A stretch of DNA of 64,000 nucleotides from AAA164-E04 sp014239995 (GTDB lineage: Bacteria > Verrucomicrobiota > Verrucomicrobiia > Limisphaerales > AAA164-E04), in assembly GCA_029247315.1 (NCBI GenBank), contig JAQWLM010000019.1:1-64000 (forward strand), written 5' to 3'. Under the pieces are notes generated by a model. That model ran no database searches and was not told the origin of the DNA. It saw only the letters and a program-made list of their open reading frames with translations. The position numbers and the translations under genes were made by a program. Positions 51,809 to 60,621 of the stretch are shown in pieces. Each line of letters opens with the position of its first letter. Position 1 is the first letter of the stretch.

Positions 51809-53428
51809 ATGCTTTTCCACACGTGGACCTTCCTGCTCTTCTTTCCAGTGGTTTTCCTGGGATACCTTGCGCTGAAGGGCACACCAATGCGCATCCCTTG
51901 GCTCCTGGCTGCTTCCTACGTCTTTTACGGATGTTGGCACCCCTTCTACCTGCTTCTGATTGTCTACTCCACTGCCCTTGACTATTTTGTGGTAGGATGG
52001 ATGGAGGCCTGCGGCCCTGCGGGATCCCTTCCACAGACGCATCCCGACACACGGGGTTGGAAGGGCTGGCTGCAAGCACCCCGTGAAAACATCGCACTGG
52101 GCAGGGCAGCATGGATAGGACGGCTGGGTTTGCTTACCAGCCTGAGCCTCGGTGTCCTGGGCCCCCAGGGATCCCAATCCTTGGCTTGTCTCACGGGAAT
52201 CCTTTGCCTGAACATGATGTTCGCCGCCGCTCGGCAAAGCCGCAAAGCCTGGCTATGGGTCAGCATGCTCAACAATCTTTCGCTTCTGTTCTATTTCAAG
52301 TATGCGGACTTCTTCATTGAGAACGCCAATCGTCTTTTCTTACGAACCGGCATGTCCACCCAGTGGCCGGAGGCCTCGTCCCTGATGCCTTTCGGATGGG
52401 AATACCTCCTCCCGGTTGGCATCTCCTTTTACACCTTCCAGTCGATGAGCTACACCATCGATTACTACCTGGGGAACCTGAAACGCGAAAAGAACTTCTT
52501 CCGCTTCGCCACCTACGTGGCCTTTTTTCCACAACTAGTGGCGGGCCCCATTGAACGTGCAGCCTCATTACTTCCACAATTTAAAGCCGCACCCGCCATC
52601 CGCGTGCAGAACCTGACCGATGGCGCGTCCCTGTTCCTGATTGGCCTGTTCAAGAAACTGGCATTGGCCAACTACCTGTCCTTCTATGTGGAACGGGTCT
52701 ACGGGATGCCTGAAATGTTCGATGGCGCGTCCCTGGCACTGGCAACCATCGCCTTTGCCTGGCAGATCTATTTTGACTTCAGTGGCTACACCGACATGGC
52801 ACGGGGGGTGGCCCTCATGATGGGTTACCGCCTGATGCTGAACTTCAACCGTCCCTACCTGGCGACCAGTCTGGGTGATTTCTGGTCACGATGGCACATC
52901 AGCCTCTCCACCTGGTTTCGAGATTATGTCTACATCCCACTTGGAGGCAACCGGAAGGGACCCGCACGCGCCTATATCCACCTGAGTATCACCTTCATCA
53001 TCTCGGCCCTCTGGCATGGCGCGGCGTGGACCTTTATCATCTGGGGTGCCCTGCATGCCCTGGGTACCATGGCCACCCGAGAACTTGAGAGGCAGGCCTG
53101 GTATCGTGACCGAGTGTCCGTTTCCGTAAAACGACTCCTTGTGTTCGTCTTTGTTGCCTTCGCCTGGATCTTCTTCCGCGCCGAAAACACGGGGGATGCG
53201 TGGTTGATCGTCACTCGAATCTTAAGCGGCACATGGACTGATCCGGCAATGCCAGCACTCATGCTGGCCCTCATCCTGATGATGTGGATCTATCAATGGC
53301 TCCAGGAATCCCGCCTGCGGACATGGACCGAGACCTCCTGGTTCAAGGTGGTGGGATCGGTATGCATGCTCCTTTGGCTTTGTTTCTTCAGCTCCTCTGG
53401 AGGTGAGTTCATCTATTTTCAATTCTAA
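51809..53428 (+). CDS. MBOAT-family O-acyltransferase (AlgI/DltB type)
   Basis: This 539-residue membrane protein carries acyl groups across the membrane onto a polysaccharide. It opens with MLFHTWTFLLFFPVVFLGYL and AASYVFYGCWHP, as AlgI proteins do. YFKYADFF, LLPVGISFYTFQSMSYTIDYY, FATYVAFFPQLVAGPIERA, IYFDFSGYTDMARGVALMMGY and LGDFWSRWHISLSTWFRDYVYIPLGGNR follow. The catalytic His is in ISALWHGAAWTFIIWG (about residue 403). An insert of about 75 residues with two hydrophobic stretches (about 70-145) splits the first helices from the YFKYADF segment and is unusual. The SGNH-type gene follows after 6 bases, the classical AlgI-AlgJ/X pairing. Confidence 0.92.
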   Translation: MLFHTWTFLLFFPVVFLGYLALKGTPMRIPWLLAASYVFYGCWHPFYLLLIVYSTALDYFVVGWMEACGPAGSLPQTHPDTRGWKGWLQAPRENIALGRAAWIGRLGLLTSLSLGVLGPQGSQSLACLTGILCLNMMFAAARQSRKAWLWVSMLNNLSLLFYFKYADFFIENANRLFLRTGMSTQWPEASSLMPFGWEYLLPVGISFYTFQSMSYTIDYYLGNLKREKNFFRFATYVAFFPQLVAGPIERAASLLPQFKAAPAIRVQNLTDGASLFLIGLFKKLALANYLSFYVERVYGMPEMFDGASLALATIAFAWQIYFDFSGYTDMARGVALMMGYRLMLNFNRPYLATSLGDFWSRWHISLSTWFRDYVYIPLGGNRKGPARAYIHLSITFIISALWHGAAWTFIIWGALHALGTMATRELERQAWYRDRVSVSVKRLLVFVFVAFAWIFFRAENTGDAWLIVTRILSGTWTDPAMPALMLALILMMWIYQWLQESRLRTWTETSWFKVVGSVCMLLWLCFFSSSGGEFIYFQF

Positions 53429-53434
53429 CGCGCC

Positions 53435-54619
53435 ATGAGAGATCCATCCACCAGTCGTCAGGGTATGGCAAAAGCAGGCCGTCGCAGGAAGGAAAGCCTG
53501 CCCCATGCCTTCCTGCTGACGGGTCGACAATGGACCTGCGTCATCCTCTGCTTCATCGTAGCGATATGGGGATTGCCACATGCCTGGAAAATCTTGGAAC
53601 CCTTCAAGGCGGGCACGCATTATCGTGTTCCCTACGAGGCCAGTCAGGACTACTGGCAATATGAACGACATCTGGAGCAGAAGGACCAGCCGAATACGGT
53701 TTTCTTCGTAGGCGATTCCGTCGTCTGGGGTGAGTACGTCGCGCCGGAGGGCACATGGACGGCCTTCATGAACGATCTATCGGGAAAGTCCCCGTTGTTC
53801 GTAAACCTTGCGATGAACGGGCTCTATCCACTCGCGCTGGAGGGCCTGATGGATCATTACGGAGGGCTACTAAAGGGACACAAGGTCATCCTGCACTGCA
53901 ATCTACTCTGGATGAGTAGTCCTCAGGCAGATCTGTCTCTTCCCAAGGAACAGGTCTTCAACCACCCGACCCTGATCCCCCAGTTTCAGCCAGAGATTCC
54001 GAGTTATCGCGCTAGCATCGACACAAGGCTTGGAAGGGCTATTGGCCACCGATGGGCCTTCCTGACATGGGTGCGACATCTGCAGATTCAATACTGGGAT
54101 CGCAACAATCCCTACGCATGGACCCTGGCCGAGGATGGACAATACCCACCATCTTATCCAAACACCTATCGCATGCCCTGGCAGGAAATCGACCTGCACT
54201 TACTGGAAGAACCCCACCCTGATCCAGAACGAGGCACCACGAGCCGCAGACACCGTCCCTGGTCGCTGGATGGAAACGCTACCCAGCACTTTGAGTGGGT
54301 GAAGCCTGGAGAATCACTTCAGTGGCAGGCTTTTCAACGCCTTTGCGAGCGCATCCAGCAGCGGGAGAATGCATTACTCGTCGTCCTCGGCCCCTTCAAC
54401 AGGCATATCATGACACCGGAAAACCTCGAAACCTTCAAAACCCTTGAAAACGAGGTTCACCATTGGTTCAAGGCCCAGGATATCCCAAGCGTAACGCCGC
54501 CTCCACTGGCAAGTGAACTCTACGGGGATGCAAGTCATCCACTGACAGAGGGCTATCGACAACTCGCGGGCATGCTTTGGCGGGATCCCGTTTTCGAGGC
54601 CTGGATCATGGGCCATTGA
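53435..54619 (+). CDS. SGNH-like membrane-anchored acetyltransferase, AlgJ/AlgX-like partner of the MBOAT protein
   Basis: This 394-residue protein has an N-terminal anchor (about 33-52: CVILCFIVAIWGLPHAW). A GDS-type motif is present as VFFVGDSVVWGEYV (Ser about residue 95), and the C-terminal D-x-x-H is ELYGDASHPLTEGY (Asp/His about 372-375), together forming the Ser-His-Asp site of SGNH hydrolases. An Asn/Gly block lies between them (VNLAMNGLYPLALEGL). The pair with the MBOAT gene suggests that acetyl groups are passed from the membrane protein to this one and onto a polysaccharide. Sequence similarity to AlgJ is not obvious, so it may be a distinct group. A non-coding gap of 50 bases precedes the next gene. 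Confidence 0.75.
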   Translation: MRDPSTSRQGMAKAGRRRKESLPHAFLLTGRQWTCVILCFIVAIWGLPHAWKILEPFKAGTHYRVPYEASQDYWQYERHLEQKDQPNTVFFVGDSVVWGEYVAPEGTWTAFMNDLSGKSPLFVNLAMNGLYPLALEGLMDHYGGLLKGHKVILHCNLLWMSSPQADLSLPKEQVFNHPTLIPQFQPEIPSYRASIDTRLGRAIGHRWAFLTWVRHLQIQYWDRNNPYAWTLAEDGQYPPSYPNTYRMPWQEIDLHLLEEPHPDPERGTTSRRHRPWSLDGNATQHFEWVKPGESLQWQAFQRLCERIQQRENALLVVLGPFNRHIMTPENLETFKTLENEVHHWFKAQDIPSVTPPPLASELYGDASHPLTEGYRQLAGMLWRDPVFEAWIMGH

Positions 54620-54669
54620 AGGTTTCCTTCGGGTTGATCTCAACCTCGATTGGAGTGTAGTCTTAAACC

Positions 54670-56043
54670 ATGTTCTCTCGACGCCAATTCCTATCTCGAT
54701 CCATCGCAGGCATGGCCGCCGTGACATTTCCAGGCCTCTCCTTCCTGGACCTCAGCGCTCAACAACTTCGCCGTCATGCCGCGGGCAAGCATGCCTTTGA
54801 GGTGGCGTCGGTCCGACGAAAACCACTCGAGATCCCTTTCCGAGAAATCCCCAACCGGGCCATGAGCCGGGAACTACCCCACTGGAAATGGACCGAGATC
54901 GTGGAGGTAACCCTGAAATCCGGTGTCACGGGGTTTGGAGAAACTTTGCTTTACTATACATGGGGAGTCTCGGGCGAGGACGAGATTGCACGATGCATCG
55001 GAGCCAATGCGGCCGACCTGATGTGGGATGACTCCCTGGGCGCGGGATTGCAGATGGCGCTGTTTGACGCGGTTGCCCGTGGACTGGAGATTCCATTGCA
55101 TCGATTGCTCGGCCGCAAGGTGCATGACACGACACCCCTTTCCTGGTGGAACATTGACACCTCGGCAGCCGACATGGCTTCCGAATGCCGCACGGCTCAT
55201 AATCAAGGATACATGTCCTACAAAACCAAGGGCAGACCCTGGTTTGATATTCATGAACAGGTCGGGCAGTCTGCGCAGGTGGTTCCGGAGAGCTTCAAGA
55301 TTGACATGGATTTCAACTCCACCCTGCTGAACGCCGATAAGGGAATGCCCATTATAAAAGCCCTTGAAGCTTACCCTCAGGTGGACATATACGAGTCCCC
55401 CATTCCCCAGTCTGACGTAGAAGGAAACCGACGTATCCGTGAGGCAACACGAGTAAACATCGCCCTGCATTATGGCACACCCAAGCCTCGAACCGTGATT
55501 GAACAAGGGGTATGTGACGGTTTCGTGGTGGGCGGAGGCGCCAGCTCCGTACTGCGCCAGGCGGCCTTCTGCTCCCAGGTGGACATGCCCTTCTGGCTCC
55601 AGCTGGTCGGAACCGGACTGACGGCAGCCTACTCCCTGCATTTTGGAGGGGTCTGCAGCCACGCCACCTGGCCGGCCGTGAACTGCCATCAACTTTATAC
55701 CAGCGACCTGCTGCGCGATCCCATCACCCTGGAGAAGGGTTTTGCCAGGGTCCCGGAAAAACCGGGACTGGGCACGGCACCGGATCCCGACCTGATGGAA
55801 CGTTACCGCACCGATCGTCCCGATAAACGTCCCAATCCCAAGCGTATGGTGGAGATCCGCTGGTCGTCGGGCAAACGCATGTTACTTGCCTCCAAGGAAA
55901 TTAATTTTGTCCTCAATGCAGCCAACCGCGGCGAGATTCCCTACTACGAAAAGGGAGCCGCCACGCGCTTGCTGGCTGACGATGGAAGCGAGGCATGGGA
56001 AAAAAACTACCAGGAAGCCCTGAAGGGACCACTCATGCTTTAG
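54670..56043 (+). CDS. Tat-exported enolase-superfamily protein (mandelate racemase-like)
   Basis: This 457-residue protein has a twin-arginine signal (FSRRQFLSRSIAGMAAV). A MR/MLE-type N-terminal domain follows (EIVEVTLKSGVTGFGETLLYY), then the barrel with the catalytic KxK in SYKTKGRPWF (about 179-188), the first metal ligand Asp in KIDMDFN (about 214-220) and the second Glu in IYESPIPQ (about 240-247). The third ligand, normally Glu or Asp, aligns with VNIALHYG, where His stands. Family members remove an alpha-proton of a carboxylate, often to dehydrate sugar acids. Export is unusual for this superfamily. The stop overlaps the TPR gene's stop on the other strand by a few bases. Confidence 0.85.
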   Translation: MFSRRQFLSRSIAGMAAVTFPGLSFLDLSAQQLRRHAAGKHAFEVASVRRKPLEIPFREIPNRAMSRELPHWKWTEIVEVTLKSGVTGFGETLLYYTWGVSGEDEIARCIGANAADLMWDDSLGAGLQMALFDAVARGLEIPLHRLLGRKVHDTTPLSWWNIDTSAADMASECRTAHNQGYMSYKTKGRPWFDIHEQVGQSAQVVPESFKIDMDFNSTLLNADKGMPIIKALEAYPQVDIYESPIPQSDVEGNRRIREATRVNIALHYGTPKPRTVIEQGVCDGFVVGGGASSVLRQAAFCSQVDMPFWLQLVGTGLTAAYSLHFGGVCSHATWPAVNCHQLYTSDLLRDPITLEKGFARVPEKPGLGTAPDPDLMERYRTDRPDKRPNPKRMVEIRWSSGKRMLLASKEINFVLNAANRGEIPYYEKGAATRLLADDGSEAWEKNYQEALKGPLML

Positions 56044-56948
56044 GCACCGGATGACTCAGGCTGGGCCCTCTCCTGCTCCTGCAGCCAGGTGACAGCCTCG
56101 GGATGACGATTCCATGCCGTCAACATATCATCCACAAACATCACGGCCTCCTCCATCGAACCGATGACATGGTGCGCAGGCAACTCTGGCGGAGGTTGGC
56201 ACGTTCCACGGATAAAATCTTCCATGAAGGGGTTCTGGGCGCGTGCTGCCTTGAGCGCCTGCGAGGCCATTGAAAAATCACTCCGCAGAAGGTGTTGCAG
56301 ACACTGGCCCCAGGAAAAAGCACATCCCGTGGCTGCCTCGCTGAATGATTCCAGCAGGGTGTCCGCCTCGGCGTATTTCCCCATGGCAAGGTAAACAAGC
56401 AGGAGTCGTTGCCGCGTGCCTTGATGGTCTCGAGTGTCCAGCTGGCACATGTGTTTCCACTGAGCCGCTGCCTCCTCAAAATGTTGTTGATAATGAAATT
56501 CCTGCGCCAGTTCCTGACAGACACGCATGTAGGGACGTGTCGCGGAGAGGAACCAGAATTCCCCGGCATGATGCGTGAATAAATCCTCACCAAGCTGATG
56601 CCTGGCAATGGCCTTCAGTGCCTCCAAAACCGGTATGTGGTAGGCATCCTCGAGTGCGGATGCCTCCAAGAGGGCCAGATGCACATCGACGTTATTGGGA
56701 TCGCTCTCGAGTGCCTCCAGAAGCAGGAGAATCATCGCTTCGGGATCTTCCGTTCCTGAGACAAGGTCCAGTTTTTTTCGCGCTTCATCCGCCGCTGCCT
56801 CGGACACGAACTGCGGATGCTTGATGATGCCTTGCAGCATCTCAAGAAGGGATTGTCCTGGATCATCCGACGGATCCATACCCGCCCTTAGGGTTTCACT
56901 GGGACCAATGCTCATTGGGGGTGTACCGGGTAATGAACCCTGGAACAT
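56040..56948 (-). CDS. TPR-like helical repeat protein
   Basis: This 302-residue protein is almost all helical and shows degenerate TPR pairs: ALESDPNNVDVHLALLEASALED (about 85-107), YQQHFEEAAAQWKHMCQLDTRDHQGTRQRLLLVYLAMGKYAEADTLLESFSE (about 155-207) and LLRSDFSMASQALKAARAQNP. There is no signal, so it is likely cytoplasmic. The ATG at 56948 is used; 56915 (MSIGP) is an equally good start. TPR proteins mediate protein contacts; the partner is unknown. It is convergent with the enolase-superfamily gene, and the stops overlap by 4 bases. Confidence 0.7.
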   Translation of the reverse strand: MFQGSLPGTPPMSIGPSETLRAGMDPSDDPGQSLLEMLQGIIKHPQFVSEAAADEARKKLDLVSGTEDPEAMILLLLEALESDPNNVDVHLALLEASALEDAYHIPVLEALKAIARHQLGEDLFTHHAGEFWFLSATRPYMRVCQELAQEFHYQQHFEEAAAQWKHMCQLDTRDHQGTRQRLLLVYLAMGKYAEADTLLESFSEAATGCAFSWGQCLQHLLRSDFSMASQALKAARAQNPFMEDFIRGTCQPPPELPAHHVIGSMEEAVMFVDDMLTAWNRHPEAVTWLQEQERAQPESSGA

Positions 56949-57015
56949 AAAGCCTTACAGCGATGCCCCTCGTGACCAGGTATCAGGAAGCAATCTGGAA
57001 GCATCGATAATACCA

Positions 57016-58020
57016 TCACCTTGCAGGAATCAAATCCAGCCTGCGAAATTCAACCACGCCGTGATCTCCCTGCACCAGGATCGGGCCGGGTTGGCCTTCA
57101 TGACTCTCAAGCGCGCCACCGGTAATTCCAGGTATGACCTGCTCAGAGATCACCGTTTTACCATTGAGTTTCACGGTGACCAAACGTCCCAGCAGGGTAA
57201 TCTCCATGTCCTGCCAGCGACCGGGTTTCCGGGAAGCGTTGATGTGAGGTGCCAGAAACCCGTAGATACCCCCGATACGATGGCTGTCGGGTGTCATGCC
57301 GTAATTGTCCTCGATCTGAACCTCATGGCGTCCGCGGAGGTAAATCCCACTGTTACTACCCTCAGGATAGCGGAACTCCGCCCGAAGTTTGAAATCCGAG
57401 AAGGTTTCCTCTGTCATGAGGTCATTTCCCGGGGTGGCATTGGTCAGCAGTCCCTTGCGCACCACCCAACCGTTGGGAAGTTCCGGGTGCCGGGTCTTCC
57501 AGCCACTCAGGTCGCGTCCATTGAAGAGCTTGATGCGCTTGCCCCAACGGATCCTGCCAGAAGATTCCATGGAAGGTGCACGACGCGCCTGCCACTGGAT
57601 GGTCTGACCCTTGTCATTGGTGGTTTCCCCTTTGAGCATGTCATTTTCCAGCCGTCCCTCAAAAACAATGTTCGAGGTTCGTTTCTCCCATTGGGGAGGG
57701 AGCTCGAAACGAAAAGCCCCGGTGACGGCATCAAACTTGATTTGGGAAACCGGACGTGCACTGCCAAATTGACCCACATAGCGACCCACCAGGGTTCGGT
57801 AGCCGGAGAGACTCACCTCCAGCCATGAGGGATAAGTCGTGTCACCATCGGTGACGGTCCAGTCCCAACGGCCGGCCAATGCCGGCGGATCCAATTTGAC
57901 AAAGGGATCCTTTTCCTCCGCCTTGATACTGGGCGACAGATTAATGGAAAAAAGGAAAAGGAGAATCGCGCAGATAGGAGGGCAGCATGATTTCATGGGG
58001 CCATTCATAGCGTGTATCAA
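57016..58020 (-). CDS. Exported DUF1080 (3-keto-disaccharide hydrolase) protein
   Basis: This 334-residue protein has a signal peptide (PPICAILLFLFSINLSPSIKAEE); Met residues 5 and 9 are alternative starts. A beta-rich domain of about 110 residues (GRWDWTVTDGDTTYPSWLEVSLSG...) comes before DUF1080: KRIKLFNGRDLSGWKTRH, SDFKLRAEFRYPEGSNSGIYLRGRHEVQIEDNYG (about 206-239), GGIYGFLAPHINASRKPGRWQDMEITLLGRLVTVKLNG and PGPILVQGDHGVVEFRRLDLIP. It shares the NSG-Y/F-LRGRHE-QI and VQGDHG blocks with the ThuA fusion, so both act on related substrates. DUF1080 proteins hydrolyse or eliminate 3-keto-glycosides. The prepilin-like gene lies 10 bases upstream on the same strand. Confidence 0.9.
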   Translation of the reverse strand: MIHAMNGPMKSCCPPICAILLFLFSINLSPSIKAEEKDPFVKLDPPALAGRWDWTVTDGDTTYPSWLEVSLSGYRTLVGRYVGQFGSARPVSQIKFDAVTGAFRFELPPQWEKRTSNIVFEGRLENDMLKGETTNDKGQTIQWQARRAPSMESSGRIRWGKRIKLFNGRDLSGWKTRHPELPNGWVVRKGLLTNATPGNDLMTEETFSDFKLRAEFRYPEGSNSGIYLRGRHEVQIEDNYGMTPDSHRIGGIYGFLAPHINASRKPGRWQDMEITLLGRLVTVKLNGKTVISEQVIPGITGGALESHEGQPGPILVQGDHGVVEFRRLDLIPAR

Positions 58021-58029
58021 ATGGGTTGA

Positions 58030-58848
58030 CTAGCGTAATTTGATGCTGGGGTTGGGTACATTCTCCTTATGCCAATCGAGCATCCAAAGTCCCTGAACCG
58101 ACACCCGTTCGCTGTGCCCGTCCACAAACCCGAGATTGATGCCATTGCCGTGACGTTCGATGGCAAAACGTCCCATGAAGCGACCTTTCTGGTGGGGAAA
58201 ACTGCCATTACCATAACCACCCCCCTTGAGGTCGGGTGGCATGGTGTCACCCCCATCCGGCCATGATCCCACCCAGACCGAGTCGCCGTAGGCCGGGACC
58301 CCTGCCGGGGCGGTGGAAAATTGGCTGTAATACTGGTCAGCGGGAAAATCCTTGATGTAGACACCCTGGTTATCCAGCCACAGGTTCATCCCATAGCTTC
58401 CCTCCGACTCAAGGGATCGCCAAGTGGAGGTCGCCGATCCCCACCAACGGTCCTCTGGTGTAGGATTCGCCTTGGGCGTCTTGGTGGAAGGGCAGATGAG
58501 AATCCGCATCACCCCTTCCGCCATCTCATGGGGATTTTTCTTGTAGGAATCATCCCCCATGTAGGGTGCAAGCTGGTGAAACCAGTATTCACCTACTGCA
58601 TGCGCCACTGGCGGGACGTGATCGTTGAAATCATCCGCATAAAAGCGCGTGGCGAGGGACATTTGCCGCAGGTTATTGAGACAGAGCACCCCCTTGGCCT
58701 TGGCCTTGGCCTTGGCCAAGGCAGGTAGCAACATACCTGCAAGGATGGCAATGATGGCAATCACCACCAGAAGCTCGATCAAGGTAAAACCGGCAGACCC
58801 GCGGCGGGAGGTGTAAAAAGTCGAATGGGTTTGAGATTGCATGTGCAT
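58030..58848 (-). CDS. Prepilin-type N-terminal cleavage/methylation protein, H-x9-DG family
   Basis: This 272-residue protein has a type IV prepilin leader: RRGSAGFTLIELLVVIAIIAILAGMLLPALAKAKAKA (G/F cleavage, Glu at +5). The mature protein has NNLRQMSLATRFYADDFNDHVPP and the C-terminal H-x9-DG motif (RHGNGINLGFVDGHSE, about 232-247). These pseudopilin-like proteins exist in large numbers in Verrucomicrobiota and Planctomycetes; they may form part of a secretion or surface structure. It differs from the second one (62963-63766) throughout the mature part but keeps an almost identical leader. The GspE/PilB ATPase gene is 113 bases upstream. Confidence 0.9.
   Translation of the reverse strand: MHMQSQTHSTFYTSRRGSAGFTLIELLVVIAIIAILAGMLLPALAKAKAKAKGVLCLNNLRQMSLATRFYADDFNDHVPPVAHAVGEYWFHQLAPYMGDDSYKKNPHEMAEGVMRILICPSTKTPKANPTPEDRWWGSATSTWRSLESEGSYGMNLWLDNQGVYIKDFPADQYYSQFSTAPAGVPAYGDSVWVGSWPDGGDTMPPDLKGGGYGNGSFPHQKGRFMGRFAIERHGNGINLGFVDGHSERVSVQGLWMLDWHKENVPNPSIKLR
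58693..58716 (-). repeat. Four tandem CTTGGC units in the prepilin leader region
   Basis: CTTGGC is repeated four times, and the same tract occurs three times at the same place in the other prepilin-like gene. The units encode alternating Lys-Ala (KAKAKA). The repeat is part of the conserved leader cassette and could change length by slippage while preserving the frame, since the unit is six bases. Confidence 0.75.
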
Positions 58849-58961
58849 GATGGTCGATCATCTCCTTTCGTGAAGGGGCATCTAGATCTTACAAGGCCAC
58901 CCAGCCTGTTCAATGCCTTTTATCCCCTTATCACAAGGATTCAGCCGTGGAATCAACCTGA

Positions 58962-60203
58962 TCAGCGGTCGCTTGGAATCGAACGGATGATTTCCTCGAG
59001 CGGGGTTTCACCCTGGATGACCCGTTCCATGCCCGCCTGCCACAAGGTTTTCATACCACGGCCGATGGCGACTTCCTGAAGTTTCCGCGTTGGTAGTTTT
59101 TCCATGATGGCCTCACGCACCGCCTCGTCCACCTCGAGCATTTCCGTCACCGAAACACGCCCGCTGAAACCCGTCATGACACAGTGTTCACAGCCTCCGC
59201 CGTGCCGTAGACTAGCCTCCTCAAGCAAGCCCTCTGAAATCAACTTCATATAGGATGCTTCAGGCTGATAGGGCTGGGCACAATAGGGGCATGTGGTGCG
59301 AATCAATCTTAATCCAAGCACTCCGATGATACTGGAAGCCAAAAGGAAAGGTTCTATTTTCATGTTGATCATGCGCGCGAAGACACCCGCCGTGCTGCCA
59401 CTGTGTATCGTGCTGATCACGAGATGCCCCGTCAGGCCCGCCTGCACAGCAATGTTGGCTGTTTCGGCGTCACGAATTTCACCCACCATGATCACCTGGG
59501 GGTCCTGACGCATCAGGGAACGAAGGGCAACGGGATAAGTAAAGTCCTTGGCGTGGTGAATCTGAGCCTGACTGATCATCGGCAGGTTGTACTCCACTGG
59601 ATCCTCCACTGTACTGAGGCTGATGGCCGATCCGTGCTTTTCCACCAGATGAGTCAGGGCAGCATAGATAGCGGTGGTCTTGCCCGAACCGGTGGGACCG
59701 GTCAACAGGATCATGCCGCTGGGCTTGGAAAGCAGGTGTTTCATGGTCACCAGCGTGCTGGATTCAAACCCCAGGTGGTCCAGGTTGAAACTGCGCCGCT
59801 TGGGATCAAAAATGCGTATGACAATTTTTTCACCGCGCAAGACGCCCCCTTGATGGTTCCCGCGGATCACCGGGAAAAAGGACATGCGCAGTTCCACGCC
59901 TCCCATTTCAGAACCCGTCTGGGCATGTCCTTCCTGCGGACGATCCATTTCATAACTCACCAGATTGGCCATGACCTTGAGACGGCCACTGACCTTCTCC
60001 ATCAGGTCGGCCGGAAGACGCAGGAGTTCCTGCAGGACACCATTGAGACGAATGCGCACCAGAAGGCTGTCCTCCCAGGGTTCCGCATGTATGTCACTGG
60101 CACCCGCTTCAATGGCGTCACTGATGATCAGGTCTACCAGGCGAGCCATTTCCACGGTCTCGATGGAATCCAGGGATCTGAGGTAATTGGAAGACTGATT
60201 CAT
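58962..60203 (-). CDS. GspE/PilB-family secretion ATPase
   Basis: This protein of about 413 residues (start 60203; 60302 possible) powers assembly of a type II secretion or type IV pilus. Walker A is LLTGPTGSGKTTAIYAAL (about 166-183). The Asp box SLSTVEDPVEYNLPMISQAQIH follows, then Walker B VIMVGEIRDAETANIAVQAGLTGHLVISTIHSG (about 239-271) and the zinc-binding CPYC...CEHC pairs (about 308-350). The N1E domain that binds the inner-membrane partner is missing, so it is shorter than typical GspE or PilB. It lies between the prepilin-like gene and dprA, which fits DNA uptake or surface-fibre assembly. No other pilus gene is present. Confidence 0.88.
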   Translation of the reverse strand: MNQSSNYLRSLDSIETVEMARLVDLIISDAIEAGASDIHAEPWEDSLLVRIRLNGVLQELLRLPADLMEKVSGRLKVMANLVSYEMDRPQEGHAQTGSEMGGVELRMSFFPVIRGNHQGGVLRGEKIVIRIFDPKRRSFNLDHLGFESSTLVTMKHLLSKPSGMILLTGPTGSGKTTAIYAALTHLVEKHGSAISLSTVEDPVEYNLPMISQAQIHHAKDFTYPVALRSLMRQDPQVIMVGEIRDAETANIAVQAGLTGHLVISTIHSGSTAGVFARMINMKIEPFLLASSIIGVLGLRLIRTTCPYCAQPYQPEASYMKLISEGLLEEASLRHGGGCEHCVMTGFSGRVSVTEMLEVDEAVREAIMEKLPTRKLQEVAIGRGMKTLWQAGMERVIQGETPLEEIIRSIPSDR

Positions 60204-60537
60204 ACCATTTCTCGTGATCACGTCACCATGGCCGATTAGCAGATAACATGCCAGGCGCGGACGTTCCGTAATACCATGCACTGCCACTGGATCTGAATCC
60301 ATGCTTTTCTACATCAGCCCAGGTGACCCGGCGTGGATATTGACATTCCGGGACCTGTGCTGTCTTACCAGTGATGGATTTCCCTTGAAGCGTAGCTGTG
60401 CCTTCACATGCATTTCCCTTATCCGGGAACGGAATGTTCAGGGCACCGAAACATACCTTTCAAAAAAGTGAAGCACCCAAGGATTCAAAACAACAACGGG
60501 ATTGATGTGGAAGCGGAGCCTGGAAACAAGGTCGGCC

Positions 60538-60621
60538 TCATTTGCCCAGACGCTGAAATACCTGACCCGGTAAGCGGTTTACCAATCGTTTCATTTCCAT
60601 GGTCATCAGCAGAACCGAGAC
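60538..60621 (-). pseudogene. In-frame continuation of dprA behind a TGA (winged-helix end)
   Basis: Directly after the dprA stop codon the same frame stays open for 27 codons to a TGA, reading VSVLLMTMEMKRLVNRLPGQ and then VFQRLGK. This is the expected end of the DprA winged-helix domain (S-x-L-L-x-x-E-M-x-x-L-V-x-x-L-P-G). The stop therefore lies inside the domain. It could be a nonsense mutation, an assembly error or a small indel. Confidence 0.75.
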
